A stretch of 64,000 bases of DNA from Candidatus Brocadia sp. GTDB taxonomy: Bacteria > Planctomycetota > Brocadiia > Brocadiales > Brocadiaceae. This document shows, in pieces, positions 18,083-27,268 of the stretch (the stretch's first letter is position 1; each line of letters opens with the position of its first letter). The position numbers and the translations under genes were made by a program. The DNA is taken from assembly GCA_011525665.1 (NCBI GenBank), contig WYAU01000021.1, positions 20,856-84,855 on the forward strand, written 5' to 3'. Under the pieces are notes generated by a model. That model had not been told where the DNA came from, searched no databases, and saw only the letters and a list, made by a program, of their open reading frames with translations.

Positions 18083-18459
18083 ATGTGTAGGGGCATATTG
18101 CAATACGCCTTACAGTCAAATACCTGTTGTATAAAAAGTTGCTAAATCCCTGACTTGATGCAAGGGATTTCGATGTTTTAGATGTTTCGGTGAGTCCTTT
18201 CAGCCGAAACAAAATAGCATAATGACGTACAGGGGTTTAAAAAACATCAGGGGAAAGGGAGTCGGCCTTTTCGGAAATTACCTCTGTGACCTCGCCTGAA
18301 AAATGGGCCAGTGGAACAAGAACGCTGCGGCAAGAATAAAGGTAATTACTGCGGGGAAGTGGTAATTATGGGCAATAAGGTAAGGGTATGAGCAGCAGGA
18401 GGCAATGCCAGAAGCCAAATTTTGTAAACAATACCTCCCCTCCCATTAAACGATTAAAT
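18083..18459. other. Intergenic spacer with several hairpins
   Basis: Holds a degenerate palindrome right after gcvH (18085-18113, core GCATATTGCAATACGCC), a hairpin AAATCCCT...AGGGATTT (about 18144-18171) and another, GTTTCGG...CCGAAAC (about 18185-18211). None is followed by a T-run, so I do not call a terminator. No gene seen. Confidence 0.45.
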
Positions 18460-18537
18460 TGGTCGGGGCGACTGGATTCGAACCAGCGACCTCGACGTCC
18501 CGAACGTCGCGCTCTAGCCAAACTGAGCCACGCCCCG
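18460..18537 (-). tRNA. tRNA-Pro (anticodon CGG)
   Basis: Full cloverleaf on the minus strand: acceptor CGGGGCG/CGCCCCG, D arm GCTC...GAGC, anticodon stem CGACG/CGTCG with loop TTCGGGA (anticodon CGG, reads CCG), T arm GCTGG-TTCGAAT-CCAGT, discriminator A and an encoded CCA. It stands alone. Confidence 0.95.
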
Positions 18538-18641
18538 TATATGACCTTTCATAATCTACCATAAAGACGCAAAGGACACAAAGAAAAACCTAAAGAGACA
18601 GAAAATTTCTTTATCAGTAAATATCAAAAACCGTGTCCAAT

Positions 18642-20990
18642 TCACTTCGCCTCGATCATTACCTTCTCTATTCCGATGTTACCCTCGCTATCGAATGCAT
18701 TGACAACAAGGGTATAATCGCCAGTCCTCAGGGGCCTCGTAGTGATTTGAAAGGATTCCTCCAGACTATCAAAGACACCGTCCATGGCATAGGCAGAGAT
18801 CCACTCCTGCCCATCGACGGTATATTGAACTTTTACGATATTACTGTGTTCATCCTTTACTGTGCCGGAAATGACGTACCTTCCCTCTGTACCCGCCGCA
18901 ACATTCAGAGCCCTCATGCCCGGCCTTGAATTATCAATCACTATGGGTTGTATCGTGTCTTCTGTGCTAAAGGCAGTTTCCGGCGGGTTGTCGGGTTCAT
19001 CAGTCGCCGTCAGTCTGACCTGATATTTCCCATCCGGCAACCGCAAGGTATCCCAGGAATAAGACCCTTTTTTTTGCGTATTCTTATCGATAACCTTCCA
19101 TGCCTTTTCCTCTACGCCTTTATAACAAATGGTCACTTGCAGGGTGTCATTGTTCGGGTCTTCTACCTCCCATTGGATATTTTTTTGCGCCATTTGGTGA
19201 TGGGGTCTTTGGCTGATAACCGCGGGGTGTTTAGATTCCACCTTGCTGTCCGTTTTTCCCTCCGGCGGCTTTGGAGCCGGTGGCGATGATTCTCTTTCCA
19301 CGGTAAAATTAACTATACGGGGGGGCCGGTTTCTCGGGAGATAAGATATCGACACGGTGCTTATTGTCGGGGTTGAATTGCTGTCCATTGTCTGCAGGGT
19401 GGCTTTATACTGTATGAAACGTGCAGCAGGACTTGTTATCCTTCCCCCGCTTTCCGTATATGGCACAGACCAGCTGCTCCATGTAGAGTCGGGTTTTTCA
19501 CAATTCCCCGAGCGTGTCGACAAAGTAACCCTCGTCCCTGCCGGCTGAATGTCTTTCCAGTAAATGCTTCCCCAGTTCGATGGCGCCATGGTATCAAGGA
19601 CATTAGAGAAAAAGGCCCCTTCCTTCCCGTAGGACGGTGAGATTTTATAGACGCTCCCAAAATTGCCCGTGCCAAAATAGAGTTCGTTGGCATCTGTGCT
19701 GAGACAGCAAAGCGCCTGCATCTCTTCCACTTTTACCAGACTGCTTGAAGTTTCATCCTCACAAACTTTATATACTCCCGGCATATTTCCGGTAACCACA
19801 TAGAGGTTATTCTGTGCATCGAAAGACATGCCGAGGATAAATGCCTGACTGATTTCCACTATTTTTTGGGCAAGGCCATCCGGGGTAATTTTGTAGACGG
19901 AGTTGGGAGCGGTTGGAAACCCCGTAGTTTTCACTGTCGTCTCAACACCTTTCACTGCTGCCCTTTGCTGCTGAACGGAAGACGCTTGTGCCATGTGTGA
20001 TTCTTCCGGGAGATTCAGGTCCCACGACTTTTCTTCCTTAAAAACCGAGGCGACGATTCCCGTCTGCAAAGGGGGCTGGGCAGGAGGAGCCAGAGGCACC
20101 TGGAGCGCTGCACCCGATGCCGTTCCCGCATACACGTTACCCACAGAATCCATTGCGATACAGTGGATTTCACCTTCACTGGCATCATAAAGTACCTGCG
20201 CCTGTCCTGACGGAGCAATCTTGTACACGAAACCGTTTGGTTCTGTTCCCAGATAGATATTATCATAGCGGTCAAGTTCTATATCCAGGAGATTTGTCTC
20301 CGGAGAATCAAAAAACACGGTTGGAATACCATCCGGTGATATCTTGAACAGAATACCATCGTTTCCCGTTGCGGCAACGAGATTAGAATCTTTATCTACG
20401 GACATATCCCATATGTAAGGCGCCGGTAAACTGCAAAACATCGTGCTCTCGCCTCGGGCGTTTATCTTATAAATAATACCCCGGGGTGCAGTTCCTGCAT
20501 AGAGATTACCATATTTATCAACGGCAAGACTCTGAATATATAATTCAGGCGATTTGAAGAATTCCACGGCTTCTGAACCATCTTTTATAAGATAAACCGT
20601 TCCCGGATCCCCCGTGCCCACAAATATCCGGTTTTGTAAATCTTCGGCAATTGACCAGACAAAAGCACTCTCGATTCCCGCAATTGCCTCTATTTTCGGA
20701 GAAAGCTGTATTTCTCCTTTACTGTTAATTGACACATTTTGGGTACGGCCTTTACTGAAATCGGATTCTGTCGATTGTGTCCACGTATTCGTTGTCGTAG
20801 CATAGGAATGAGAAGACAGGAGTACAAGAAAAAATATCATAGCGCGGCTGAACCCCAGCAAAAATATTCCCCCTGCCCTCCCCCTTCGCAAGGGGGAGAT
20901 AAAGGGAGGGTAAAAAACTTGCCGGAAAGAGAAGTTTTTGCCGTGTAATTCGATAAATACTTTTCGCAATGCAGGTCCTTTCATGATCAT
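18642..20990 (-). CDS. Secreted beta-propeller protein with C-terminal Ig-like region
   Basis: Protein of 782 residues with no assigned function. A signal sequence MIFFLVLLSSHSYA begins at internal ATG 20840. The 50 residues encoded upstream of it (from ATG 20990) are largely the translation of a composite palindromic repeat. The mature part has NHL/SMP-30-like propeller repeats (IFVGTGDPGTVYLI, LYAGTAPRGIIYKI, NLVAATGNDGILFKI, IYLGTEPNGFVYKI, VYAGTASG), a Pro/Gln-rich linker, further repeats, then Ig/fibronectin-like strands (GKYQVRLTATDEPDNPPETA, TRPLRTGDYTLVVNAFDSEG). It starts 5 bp after the stop of the S55 peptidase gene and is surely cotranscribed. Probably periplasmic or surface-located; a sensor or substrate of that peptidase is possible but unproven. 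Confidence 0.75.
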   Translation of the reverse strand: MIMKGPALRKVFIELHGKNFSFRQVFYPPFISPLRRGRAGGIFLLGFSRAMIFFLVLLSSHSYATTTNTWTQSTESDFSKGRTQNVSINSKGEIQLSPKIEAIAGIESAFVWSIAEDLQNRIFVGTGDPGTVYLIKDGSEAVEFFKSPELYIQSLAVDKYGNLYAGTAPRGIIYKINARGESTMFCSLPAPYIWDMSVDKDSNLVAATGNDGILFKISPDGIPTVFFDSPETNLLDIELDRYDNIYLGTEPNGFVYKIAPSGQAQVLYDASEGEIHCIAMDSVGNVYAGTASGAALQVPLAPPAQPPLQTGIVASVFKEEKSWDLNLPEESHMAQASSVQQQRAAVKGVETTVKTTGFPTAPNSVYKITPDGLAQKIVEISQAFILGMSFDAQNNLYVVTGNMPGVYKVCEDETSSSLVKVEEMQALCCLSTDANELYFGTGNFGSVYKISPSYGKEGAFFSNVLDTMAPSNWGSIYWKDIQPAGTRVTLSTRSGNCEKPDSTWSSWSVPYTESGGRITSPAARFIQYKATLQTMDSNSTPTISTVSISYLPRNRPPRIVNFTVERESSPPAPKPPEGKTDSKVESKHPAVISQRPHHQMAQKNIQWEVEDPNNDTLQVTICYKGVEEKAWKVIDKNTQKKGSYSWDTLRLPDGKYQVRLTATDEPDNPPETAFSTEDTIQPIVIDNSRPGMRALNVAAGTEGRYVISGTVKDEHSNIVKVQYTVDGQEWISAYAMDGVFDSLEESFQITTRPLRTGDYTLVVNAFDSEGNIGIEKVMIEAK
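20869..20945. repeat. Composite palindromic repeat, copy 2 (inside a reading frame)
   Basis: Read on the minus strand it has the AAAAACTT...AAGTTTTT hairpin (20915-20941) followed by CCCTCCCTTTATCTCCCCC-TTGCGAA-GGGGGAGGG, matching the copy at 5137-5240 in order and content. It lies within the first 50 codons of the beta-propeller frame. Confidence 0.75.
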
Positions 20991-20995
20991 TTCTT

Positions 20996-22819
20996 TTATT
21001 TGACCGCTACGGGGATCGTCTGGTTTCCGTTCAGTACATATGATGTTGGGACGCGCGATACCACTTCGTCAAAAAGAGGTCCTACGCCGCTTTGATTAGA
21101 AAAACTCATAACGGAAAGCATCGACGCCGGAAGCGATGGAAAGCCTTCTCCTTTATAAGTAAGTCCTTTTTTCGCCAGCAGGACGCGCACCATGAGATTG
21201 TTATTCCGCTCCATGTTTTCGATATACCGCAGAAGCTGTTCAAAATTCGTGGGCAGGTACTTTCCTGCCGCTCGACCCAGATTCAATGCCTGCCCAAAGG
21301 TAGCGTCACAGGCCGTAACGTTCACCATACTTCCCGGGAGGGTGTCTTCGGGTATGTGCATCATTACCGTTTGATAAAAACTTTCTCCCGTAAAGGGCTT
21401 CAGACACACATCCACCCGGAGCGTGTCCCCCGGTTTCACCTGTTTTTTATCCACCCTGATCGACTCAATATATGCCGTTTGCCTGCTATCCAATACAGTA
21501 ATCTTCAGATCGATCCGGTTTATCCGCACCGACTGAAACTGGTTATTGATAATCATCGTAAAAGGCTGCACTATATGATTTAGGGAAAACCACGACTGGT
21601 CGAGTTCGTAAAAGACATTTTCGACCACAATAGGTTTTTCATATCCTTCGATCTGGGCAGAAAGCCGTATCCTGACCGATTTTTCCCCTAATTTCCTTTC
21701 CGTTGACAGCACAGCGCTTTGAGCAGCCATCAGGATAAGACTGGGCGTCAGCAGCTTGTTATCTGCGATCTCAAAATTGTGTTCGAGTTTTTGCGAACCC
21801 TCCACCTCGATGCGGCAGGGTATCATACGGGCTGATTCTCCAAGAATGCCGCCGATTCCTGCCCTTCTGTCCTGGTTTATTCGGCCAATTATTTCCACAG
21901 GCGAAGCCATTTTTACGGAATTTGATTGGCTGCTGAGCACGGTATAAACATAGGCGGATGCCATGGGAAGGTCTGCATTTCCCGTTTGTAAAAACGGGTG
22001 TCCAAAGGCAAGGACATTATCCCCCTCTATATACGTTACCGTACCAACGACGGCTGCACTAAGGTCGCCCCTGATCAGGATGGCTGCCACTGATGCCCCC
22101 GGAACGAGTTTGGGTCTCCCTACCATATCCGAATAAGAGACACTGCTCCCCCCTTGCACGGGATATAATCCATATGTCTGAAAAAGGGGGCGCATTCTTT
22201 GCAGGACATCAGAGCTGACACCGGAGACTATGAAGGGAGAAAGGATGGGAGTAAGCTTTATTTTACCGAAATCATAGCTCGTTATCTCTTGTGATTGTGG
22301 TGCCAAGGAAGGGGCCGGTGAGCCTGTTACCGGATCACTTTGCAACAAGGATGGAAGTTCCCAACCTGCGGAAGCCAGCGAGAGCCCCTCTTCCTGCGCC
22401 GGTATGTTAAGTAAGGTGTTTTTCATTTCGTTAATCGGCGTGATGCCTGCAATAGCGTCCTTTGCAAAGCTCCATCCATACGCAACAGCGCCAATGAGCC
22501 GATTGCCAATATAAACAGGACTGCCACTCATCCCGGCAATAATCCCGGATTTCTCCAACGGGCCACCCGACATCCTGACCAGGATCATATTGCTTTTTGC
22601 CTCCCAGTTTCTTAAAATACCCAACACCTCGACATTAAATATTCCAATCCGGTCGCCGATAAAAACGGTTTTACCATAGCCTTTCATCCCCGGTACGATC
22701 TCGTCGATATTCATAATACTTCCTGCGGCAAAGGGCATGGACTTGCCGTGCGCAATGAAGGCAGAAAAAATACCCAGGATTACCAGGAAATAAGGCAATG
22801 TGTGTCTTTTGCGTTCCAT
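20996..22819 (-). CDS. SpoIVB-type (S55) serine peptidase domain protein
   Basis: Exported protein of 607 residues. An N-terminal hydrophobic signal (about residues 8-26) is followed by an S55 peptidase domain: IDEIVPGMKGYGKTVFIG (about 38-55), then GMSGSPVYIGNRLIGAVAYG with the likely nucleophile Ser100. The domain is known from the Bacillus sporulation protease SpoIVB; its wide presence in non-sporulating phyla suggests other signalling roles. Residues beyond about 320 form beta-rich domains of unknown type. A TTGACA/TAGAGT promoter with an 18-base spacer (22827-22856) ends seven bases before the ATG, which predicts a leaderless transcript. The beta-propeller gene follows directly. No sporulation is implied. 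Confidence 0.8.
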   Translation of the reverse strand: MERKRHTLPYFLVILGIFSAFIAHGKSMPFAAGSIMNIDEIVPGMKGYGKTVFIGDRIGIFNVEVLGILRNWEAKSNMILVRMSGGPLEKSGIIAGMSGSPVYIGNRLIGAVAYGWSFAKDAIAGITPINEMKNTLLNIPAQEEGLSLASAGWELPSLLQSDPVTGSPAPSLAPQSQEITSYDFGKIKLTPILSPFIVSGVSSDVLQRMRPLFQTYGLYPVQGGSSVSYSDMVGRPKLVPGASVAAILIRGDLSAAVVGTVTYIEGDNVLAFGHPFLQTGNADLPMASAYVYTVLSSQSNSVKMASPVEIIGRINQDRRAGIGGILGESARMIPCRIEVEGSQKLEHNFEIADNKLLTPSLILMAAQSAVLSTERKLGEKSVRIRLSAQIEGYEKPIVVENVFYELDQSWFSLNHIVQPFTMIINNQFQSVRINRIDLKITVLDSRQTAYIESIRVDKKQVKPGDTLRVDVCLKPFTGESFYQTVMMHIPEDTLPGSMVNVTACDATFGQALNLGRAAGKYLPTNFEQLLRYIENMERNNNLMVRVLLAKKGLTYKGEGFPSLPASMLSVMSFSNQSGVGPLFDEVVSRVPTSYVLNGNQTIPVAVK

Positions 22820-22826
22820 GCAGCAA

Positions 22827-22856
22827 ACTCTACCAAATTTGGCAATTTATTGTCAA
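22827..22856 (-). promoter_or_regulatory. Sigma70-like promoter of the S55 peptidase gene, predicted leaderless
   Basis: TTGACA (22851-22856), an 18-base spacer and TAGAGT (22827-22832). A start seven bases beyond the -10 falls at 22820, next to the ATG at 22819. No ribosome site fits between. Confidence 0.55.
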
Positions 22857-23033
22857 GGTATAAAAGAGTTGAAATAATTATATTTAAAAATTACACTATT
22901 TAGTATAAAATATTTTTTTGGTATTTTAATCTCACGGAAGACGGATAAGACACAAACCTTGATTTCTGTCTTCAAGTATATACGTACTTACGTAATGTGC
23001 TTATCGTAACAGGTAGTTTCTCCGATCGTAGTA

Positions 23034-23660
23034 ATGGACACAAGAGTACTCAATCTAAGAGACCCAGATCTTTATTCAACACACATAGCGGCGGCCGCTC
23101 AGGCGTTACGAATGGGAAAACTGGTTGCCTTCCCCACAGAAACAGTGTATGGACTTGGGGCTCACCGGGACAATGCAAAAGCTGTCGAACGTATCTATAA
23201 AGTAAAAGAAAGGGGTGAAGAAAAGAAACTGACCTTAATGATTGCGGACCTCGACGATGCGAAAAAGTATGTCGATCACTTTTCAAGCACCGCAGTGAGA
23301 TTGATGGAATTTTTCTGGCCGGGCGCTTTAGCAATTATTTTCCCCTTAAAGAACGGTTCGGATATAAGTATACGATTTCCCGACAACAGCGCAGCCAGGG
23401 ATTTGATCCGTGCTGCAAAAGTACCTGTCGTTACGACAAGCGCAAACATTTCCGGATACCCCCCCTCTACAGATGCACAGCAAGTAATGATGGACTTTCG
23501 GGGGAAAATTCCCCTCATACTAGACGGCGGCTCCACACGGTTTCGCTCCCCTTCAACAATACTCAGGGTAAAAGATGATACCTTTGAGATTCTCCGTCAG
23601 GGTATTATTTCGGAGGCTATGATACGAAGTCGTCTTGAGAAGGGTTTGGTAAAAGTGTGA
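23034..23660 (+). CDS. tsaC: Threonylcarbamoyl-AMP synthase (Sua5/YwlC/TsaC family)
   Basis: Enzyme of 208 residues that makes threonylcarbamoyl-AMP from Thr, bicarbonate and ATP for the t6A37 modification of ANN-decoding tRNAs. Family motifs: KLVAFPTETVYGLGA (about residues 26-40), KVKERGEEKKLTLMI, the nucleotide-site region VPVVTTSANISGYPPSTDA (about 134-152) and a C-terminal ILRQGIIS. Its length is that of the YwlC/TsaC short form without the Sua5 C-terminal domain. It is divergent from the S55 peptidase gene; rpiB lies 244 bp downstream. Confidence 0.95.
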   Translation: MDTRVLNLRDPDLYSTHIAAAAQALRMGKLVAFPTETVYGLGAHRDNAKAVERIYKVKERGEEKKLTLMIADLDDAKKYVDHFSSTAVRLMEFFWPGALAIIFPLKNGSDISIRFPDNSAARDLIRAAKVPVVTTSANISGYPPSTDAQQVMMDFRGKIPLILDGGSTRFRSPSTILRVKDDTFEILRQGIISEAMIRSRLEKGLVKV

Positions 23661-23904
23661 TATTTATGCAGGGAAATCCGGAAACATCCGAGATTCCTGC
23701 AGTTGTCATTCAAGAATTGCCACGACGGGACACGTTTAAAATTCAAACCGCAGAATAAGACCGGTTTTTATTTCTCAGGTGAGACGAGACGCACGTTCTA
23801 CTCCCGGGTGAAATGCCCGGTATTATTGCAAATACGAACATTTTTTTGTTTTTTGTTTCTTTTAACTCTCATAAAACTTTTATAAAGACAGTAAAACGGA
23901 TAGA

Positions 23905-24357
23905 ATGAAAATCGCATTAGCATCAGATCACAGAGGTTTTGATTTCAAACAGCGCGTGGCATCCATGCTTACACAAATGGGCCACACGGTAAAGGATTTT
24001 GGTACGAATAAAAATAACGAATCGGTAGACTATCCTGATTATGGATTACAGGCTGCCCGTGCTGTGGGTTCAGGAGAATGTGAACGGGCGATTCTGATCT
24101 GCGGTACCGGGATCGGGATGTCTTTGGTGGCAAATAAAGTGAGGGGTGTGCGGGCTGCATGCTGCCATAATCTTTATACGGTTGAGATGAGCCGAAGGCA
24201 CAATGATTCCAATGTGCTGTGCATTGGAGCCGATGTTATAGATGAAGAACTCCTGGAGCAAAAGGTCAAGCTGTGGTTAGAAACACCCTTTGAAGGCGGA
24301 AGACACGCCCGCCGCATAGAAAAGATCATGGAAGTCGAAAATGGGGAAGGAATTTAG
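23905..24357 (+). CDS. rpiB: Ribose-5-phosphate isomerase B
   Basis: Isomerase of 150 residues converting ribose 5-phosphate and ribulose 5-phosphate in the pentose phosphate pathway. Asp8-His9 in ASDHRG bind substrate, Cys66 in ILICGTGIGMS is the catalytic base, and His99/Arg residues in MSRRHNDSN bind phosphate. Full RpiB length with a normal C-terminus GGRHARRIEKI. The 244-bp region before it holds a degenerate copy of the AATTCATGAATT palindrome (about 23701-23725) but no clear terminator for tsaC. Confidence 0.96.
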   Translation: MKIALASDHRGFDFKQRVASMLTQMGHTVKDFGTNKNNESVDYPDYGLQAARAVGSGECERAILICGTGIGMSLVANKVRGVRAACCHNLYTVEMSRRHNDSNVLCIGADVIDEELLEQKVKLWLETPFEGGRHARRIEKIMEVENGEGI

Positions 24358-24590
24358 TTCGGGGTAATTACTATTTTTCTGTAAATATTCTGACAGACTA
24401 TACATACAAAGTAACAACCACTTTCATGACGTACCTGTGTGAGAAAACCACAGCCGGTCATACTTAATATGTGTCCTGTTAATGATTCCACCGCTTTACG
24501 CTTGCTATCTAGCCCGGTATGAGAATACCTTAAGGTCATGCCCAGGTCACTATGTTCCTGCGCGAGTTTATTATGGCCGGCCAAAAGCAT
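24354..24590 (-). pseudogene. Tyrosine recombinase (phage-type integrase) C-terminal remnant
   Basis: SDLGMTLRYSHTGLDSKRKA matches the end of tyrosine recombinases, where the Tyr of RYSH is the catalytic nucleophile. The rest of the catalytic domain (Arg, His-x-x-Arg box) is absent upstream, where the frame is non-homologous. About 40 unrelated residues trail to the stop, so the fragment is decayed. It suggests a past integration next to rpiB. The remaining bases to 24767 show no gene. Confidence 0.6.
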
Positions 24591-24767
24591 CGTAACGCTA
24601 ATGTATTCGTTGTGTTAGAGAAGCTGCTAAGTGTATACACTAACACCTGAAATTTTGGGTAATTTTTGTGGAAATCCTTGTTTCCTATAAGATGTGGATA
24701 CACTGTATCAACTATTCACAGCTTGCGACCCATTGTGAGTATTGACCACCATTACCGAGGGTTTGAT

Positions 24768-25964
24768 TTACCGAAAAGAACCAGAAATGAGGTGTTCGAT
24801 TAACCTGTGCCCTTCCTTTATGTGGAGACCCGAGGCGTGGGCATTGGCCTCGGTGTAGGGAAGTCCTATACCCTTCTCGATACCGGTGCCATAGACCGCA
24901 AAAGGGACGGATTCCGGGGTATGGGTTCGTTTGGCAATGGGGGTATAATGGTCAGGAAGCACAAGGATACGCAGGTCACGGAATTTGCTTTTTGCTTCCA
25001 GGACAGGCCCGATTATTTTGCTGTCTACCTGTTCAATGGCATGTACCTTTTCATGTACGTTACCCTCGTGTCCGGCCTCATCGGGGGCCTCTATGTGTAC
25101 CAGTACCACATCGTGGGTTTCCAGCGCCTTAATGGCATAGTACCCTTTGTTGGCATAATGCGTGTCAAAATAGCCGGTAGCGCCGGGTACATATGTAATG
25201 TCCCATCCAAGGTAGCAGGCAATACCCTTGATCAAATCTACCGCGGTAATGACAGCGCCCGTGAGGTTAAACCGCTCTTTAAACGTGGGCATTTTGGGAC
25301 GATGCCCCTGCCCCCACAACCAGATCATGTTCGCGGGGTTTTCTTCCAGGTCTATACGCACCGTGTTCACATCGTGATCCGACAAAAGCGCCCGGGAACG
25401 ATCCATGAGATCGGTAAGGATTTCGCTTCCATGTCCTTTGGGGAGGTGTTTTTGAATTGATTGCCCCATGATATCGTGGGGTGGAAAACATTTTGCATCC
25501 ATCTTCTGTGCGCCTCTGTATACCATGATGTGGCGATAGCTCTTGCCGGTATAAAACTGAATAATGTCATTGCCCAGTTTTTCGTTCAGGAGTTTAATGA
25601 GAACGGCTGCTTCGTCAGTTTTGATATGACCGGCACAAAAGTCCTCTAAAATGTCTTCGCCGGCGGTAATGAAGTTGCACCGGAACGCCCAATCGCTGTC
25701 GCCGAGTTTAACCCCGATACTTGCAGCCTCGAGGGGTGCGCGTCCCGAATAGTATTCCCGGGGATCGTACCCCAGTAAGGTAAGATTTGCCACGTCGCTG
25801 CCAGCTGGAAATCCCCCCGGAATGGTTCGAACAACGCCAAGCTGACCATTTTGTGCAAGAAAATCAAGGTTGGGGGTACGTGCCGTTTCAACAGGTGTCC
25901 TGCCGCTGAGTTTGTCTATGGGATAGTCTGCCATTCCGTCAGGAACAATGATGCAGTATTTCAA
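24768..25964 (-). CDS. apgM: Cofactor-independent phosphoglycerate mutase, archaeal type (ApgM)
   Basis: Alkaline-phosphatase-superfamily mutase of 398 residues that interconverts 3- and 2-phosphoglycerate in glycolysis and gluconeogenesis. Metal and active-site regions: IVPDGMADYP at the N-terminus, GSDVANLTLLGYDP (about 54-67), EAPDEAGHEGN (about 300) and LPDHYTPIAKRTHTPESVPF near the C-terminus. The initiator is TTG 25964, preceded by AGGAGG. It begins 8 bp after the hom stop, so the two are translationally coupled, an arrangement that links a serine/glycine precursor step with threonine synthesis. Confidence 0.95.
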   Translation of the reverse strand: MKYCIIVPDGMADYPIDKLSGRTPVETARTPNLDFLAQNGQLGVVRTIPGGFPAGSDVANLTLLGYDPREYYSGRAPLEAASIGVKLGDSDWAFRCNFITAGEDILEDFCAGHIKTDEAAVLIKLLNEKLGNDIIQFYTGKSYRHIMVYRGAQKMDAKCFPPHDIMGQSIQKHLPKGHGSEILTDLMDRSRALLSDHDVNTVRIDLEENPANMIWLWGQGHRPKMPTFKERFNLTGAVITAVDLIKGIACYLGWDITYVPGATGYFDTHYANKGYYAIKALETHDVVLVHIEAPDEAGHEGNVHEKVHAIEQVDSKIIGPVLEAKSKFRDLRILVLPDHYTPIAKRTHTPESVPFAVYGTGIEKGIGLPYTEANAHASGLHIKEGHRLIEHLISGSFR

Positions 25965-25972
25965 GAGACCTC

Positions 25973-27268
25973 CTATTCTTCCACACGAAGAAATTTTGTA
26001 TGGTCTTTTATTATATCAAGTTGCTTGATTTCTGTAAGCGCCTTTTGCAAATTGCCTTCTTCTGCAAGATGGGTCATCATGACCAGAGGGACGCTGCCGT
26101 TTTCCTTTGCCTTGTGCTGTATAACCGAGGCGATGCTGATCTCACATTTTCCCAGGATACCGGATATCTTTGCGAGCACCCCGGGCTTATCCACAACGGA
26201 AAACCGCACATAATAGCGGGTCTTGAATTGTTGTAAATCAGCTATAGGAACATGCTCGCAATGTCCGGAAAAGGCCTTCATGGCTTTAAACGTGATCCCA
26301 GCCCTACCCAGTGCAACGTCCACGAGGTCTGCAACCACGGCGCTGGCTGTGGGCATCTGGCCTGCCCCTCTTCCATAGAGCATTGTTTCTCCTACAGCGC
26401 TTCCTGAAATACAGATGGCATTAAAGACGCCGTTTACTGAAGAAAGCGGATGATCATGGGGAAGAAGCGCGGGGTGGACGCGGAGTTCAATATGATTTTC
26501 GGTTTTTTTTGCAATTGCCAGGAGTTTTAAGGTATATCCCAGTTCATGTGCATACCCTATATCCGATAAGTCCACGTCGCTAATACCTTCGCGATAAATG
26601 TTCTTGAAATCAAAATCTAAGCCAAAACCTATCCTCGCTAAAATAGCAAGCTTGTGAGATGAGTCTATGCCCTCTACGTCCATGGTAGGATCTTTTTCGG
26701 CATAGCCCAATCTTTGCGCCTCGGCGAGGGCATCCTGGTATTTTACATTTTCCTTGGTCATTTTGGTTAAAATATAGTTTGTCGTACCATTTACAATGCC
26801 AAAAATGGCCTCAATTTTATTGGCAATAAAACCATCCCTCAGTGCGGCAATAATGGGAATACCACCTCCCACGCTTGCCTCAAAGGAGATGCTCTTGCCG
26901 TGCTCGCGCGCCTTGCCAAAAAGTTCTGAGCCATGTAAGGCCAGAAGCATTTTGTTTGCCGTTACAACATCCTTTCCCTTTTCAAGGGCTATGGTAATGA
27001 TTTCTTTGGCGGGATGTAATCCCCCGATAAGTTCTACGACGACCTGTATATCCGGGTTACTGATGAGTGTCTTTGCATCAGTGGTAAAGAGGATATGTGG
27101 GGGTAAATCCAACCTGGTTTTAACATCCGGATTAGAATCTGCGATACCTTTTAGGACAGGTACGCAATCGAGTTTTTCGAGAAGGGGTGAATCCTTTTCC
27201 AAAAGGATTTTTGCTACACCGGTACCAACCGTCCCCATGCCTATGAGTCCTACGTTGAGTGTTTTCAT
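25973..27268 (-). CDS. hom: Homoserine dehydrogenase with C-terminal ACT domain
   Basis: NAD(P)H-dependent reductase of 431 residues converting aspartate semialdehyde to homoserine for threonine and methionine synthesis. Visible are the Rossmann motif GLIGMGTVGTGVAKIL (5-20), EASVGGGIPII, GIVNGTTNYIL, and KDPTMDVEGIDSSHKLAILA with catalytic acids. The ACT domain (about 350-425, FSVVDKPGVLAKISGILGKC) predicts threonine feedback. A TATAAT box lies at 27289-27294 upstream but its -35 is poor. apgM follows directly. Typical length. Confidence 0.97.
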   Translation of the reverse strand: MKTLNVGLIGMGTVGTGVAKILLEKDSPLLEKLDCVPVLKGIADSNPDVKTRLDLPPHILFTTDAKTLISNPDIQVVVELIGGLHPAKEIITIALEKGKDVVTANKMLLALHGSELFGKAREHGKSISFEASVGGGIPIIAALRDGFIANKIEAIFGIVNGTTNYILTKMTKENVKYQDALAEAQRLGYAEKDPTMDVEGIDSSHKLAILARIGFGLDFDFKNIYREGISDVDLSDIGYAHELGYTLKLLAIAKKTENHIELRVHPALLPHDHPLSSVNGVFNAICISGSAVGETMLYGRGAGQMPTASAVVADLVDVALGRAGITFKAMKAFSGHCEHVPIADLQQFKTRYYVRFSVVDKPGVLAKISGILGKCEISIASVIQHKAKENGSVPLVMMTHLAEEGNLQKALTEIKQLDIIKDHTKFLRVEE

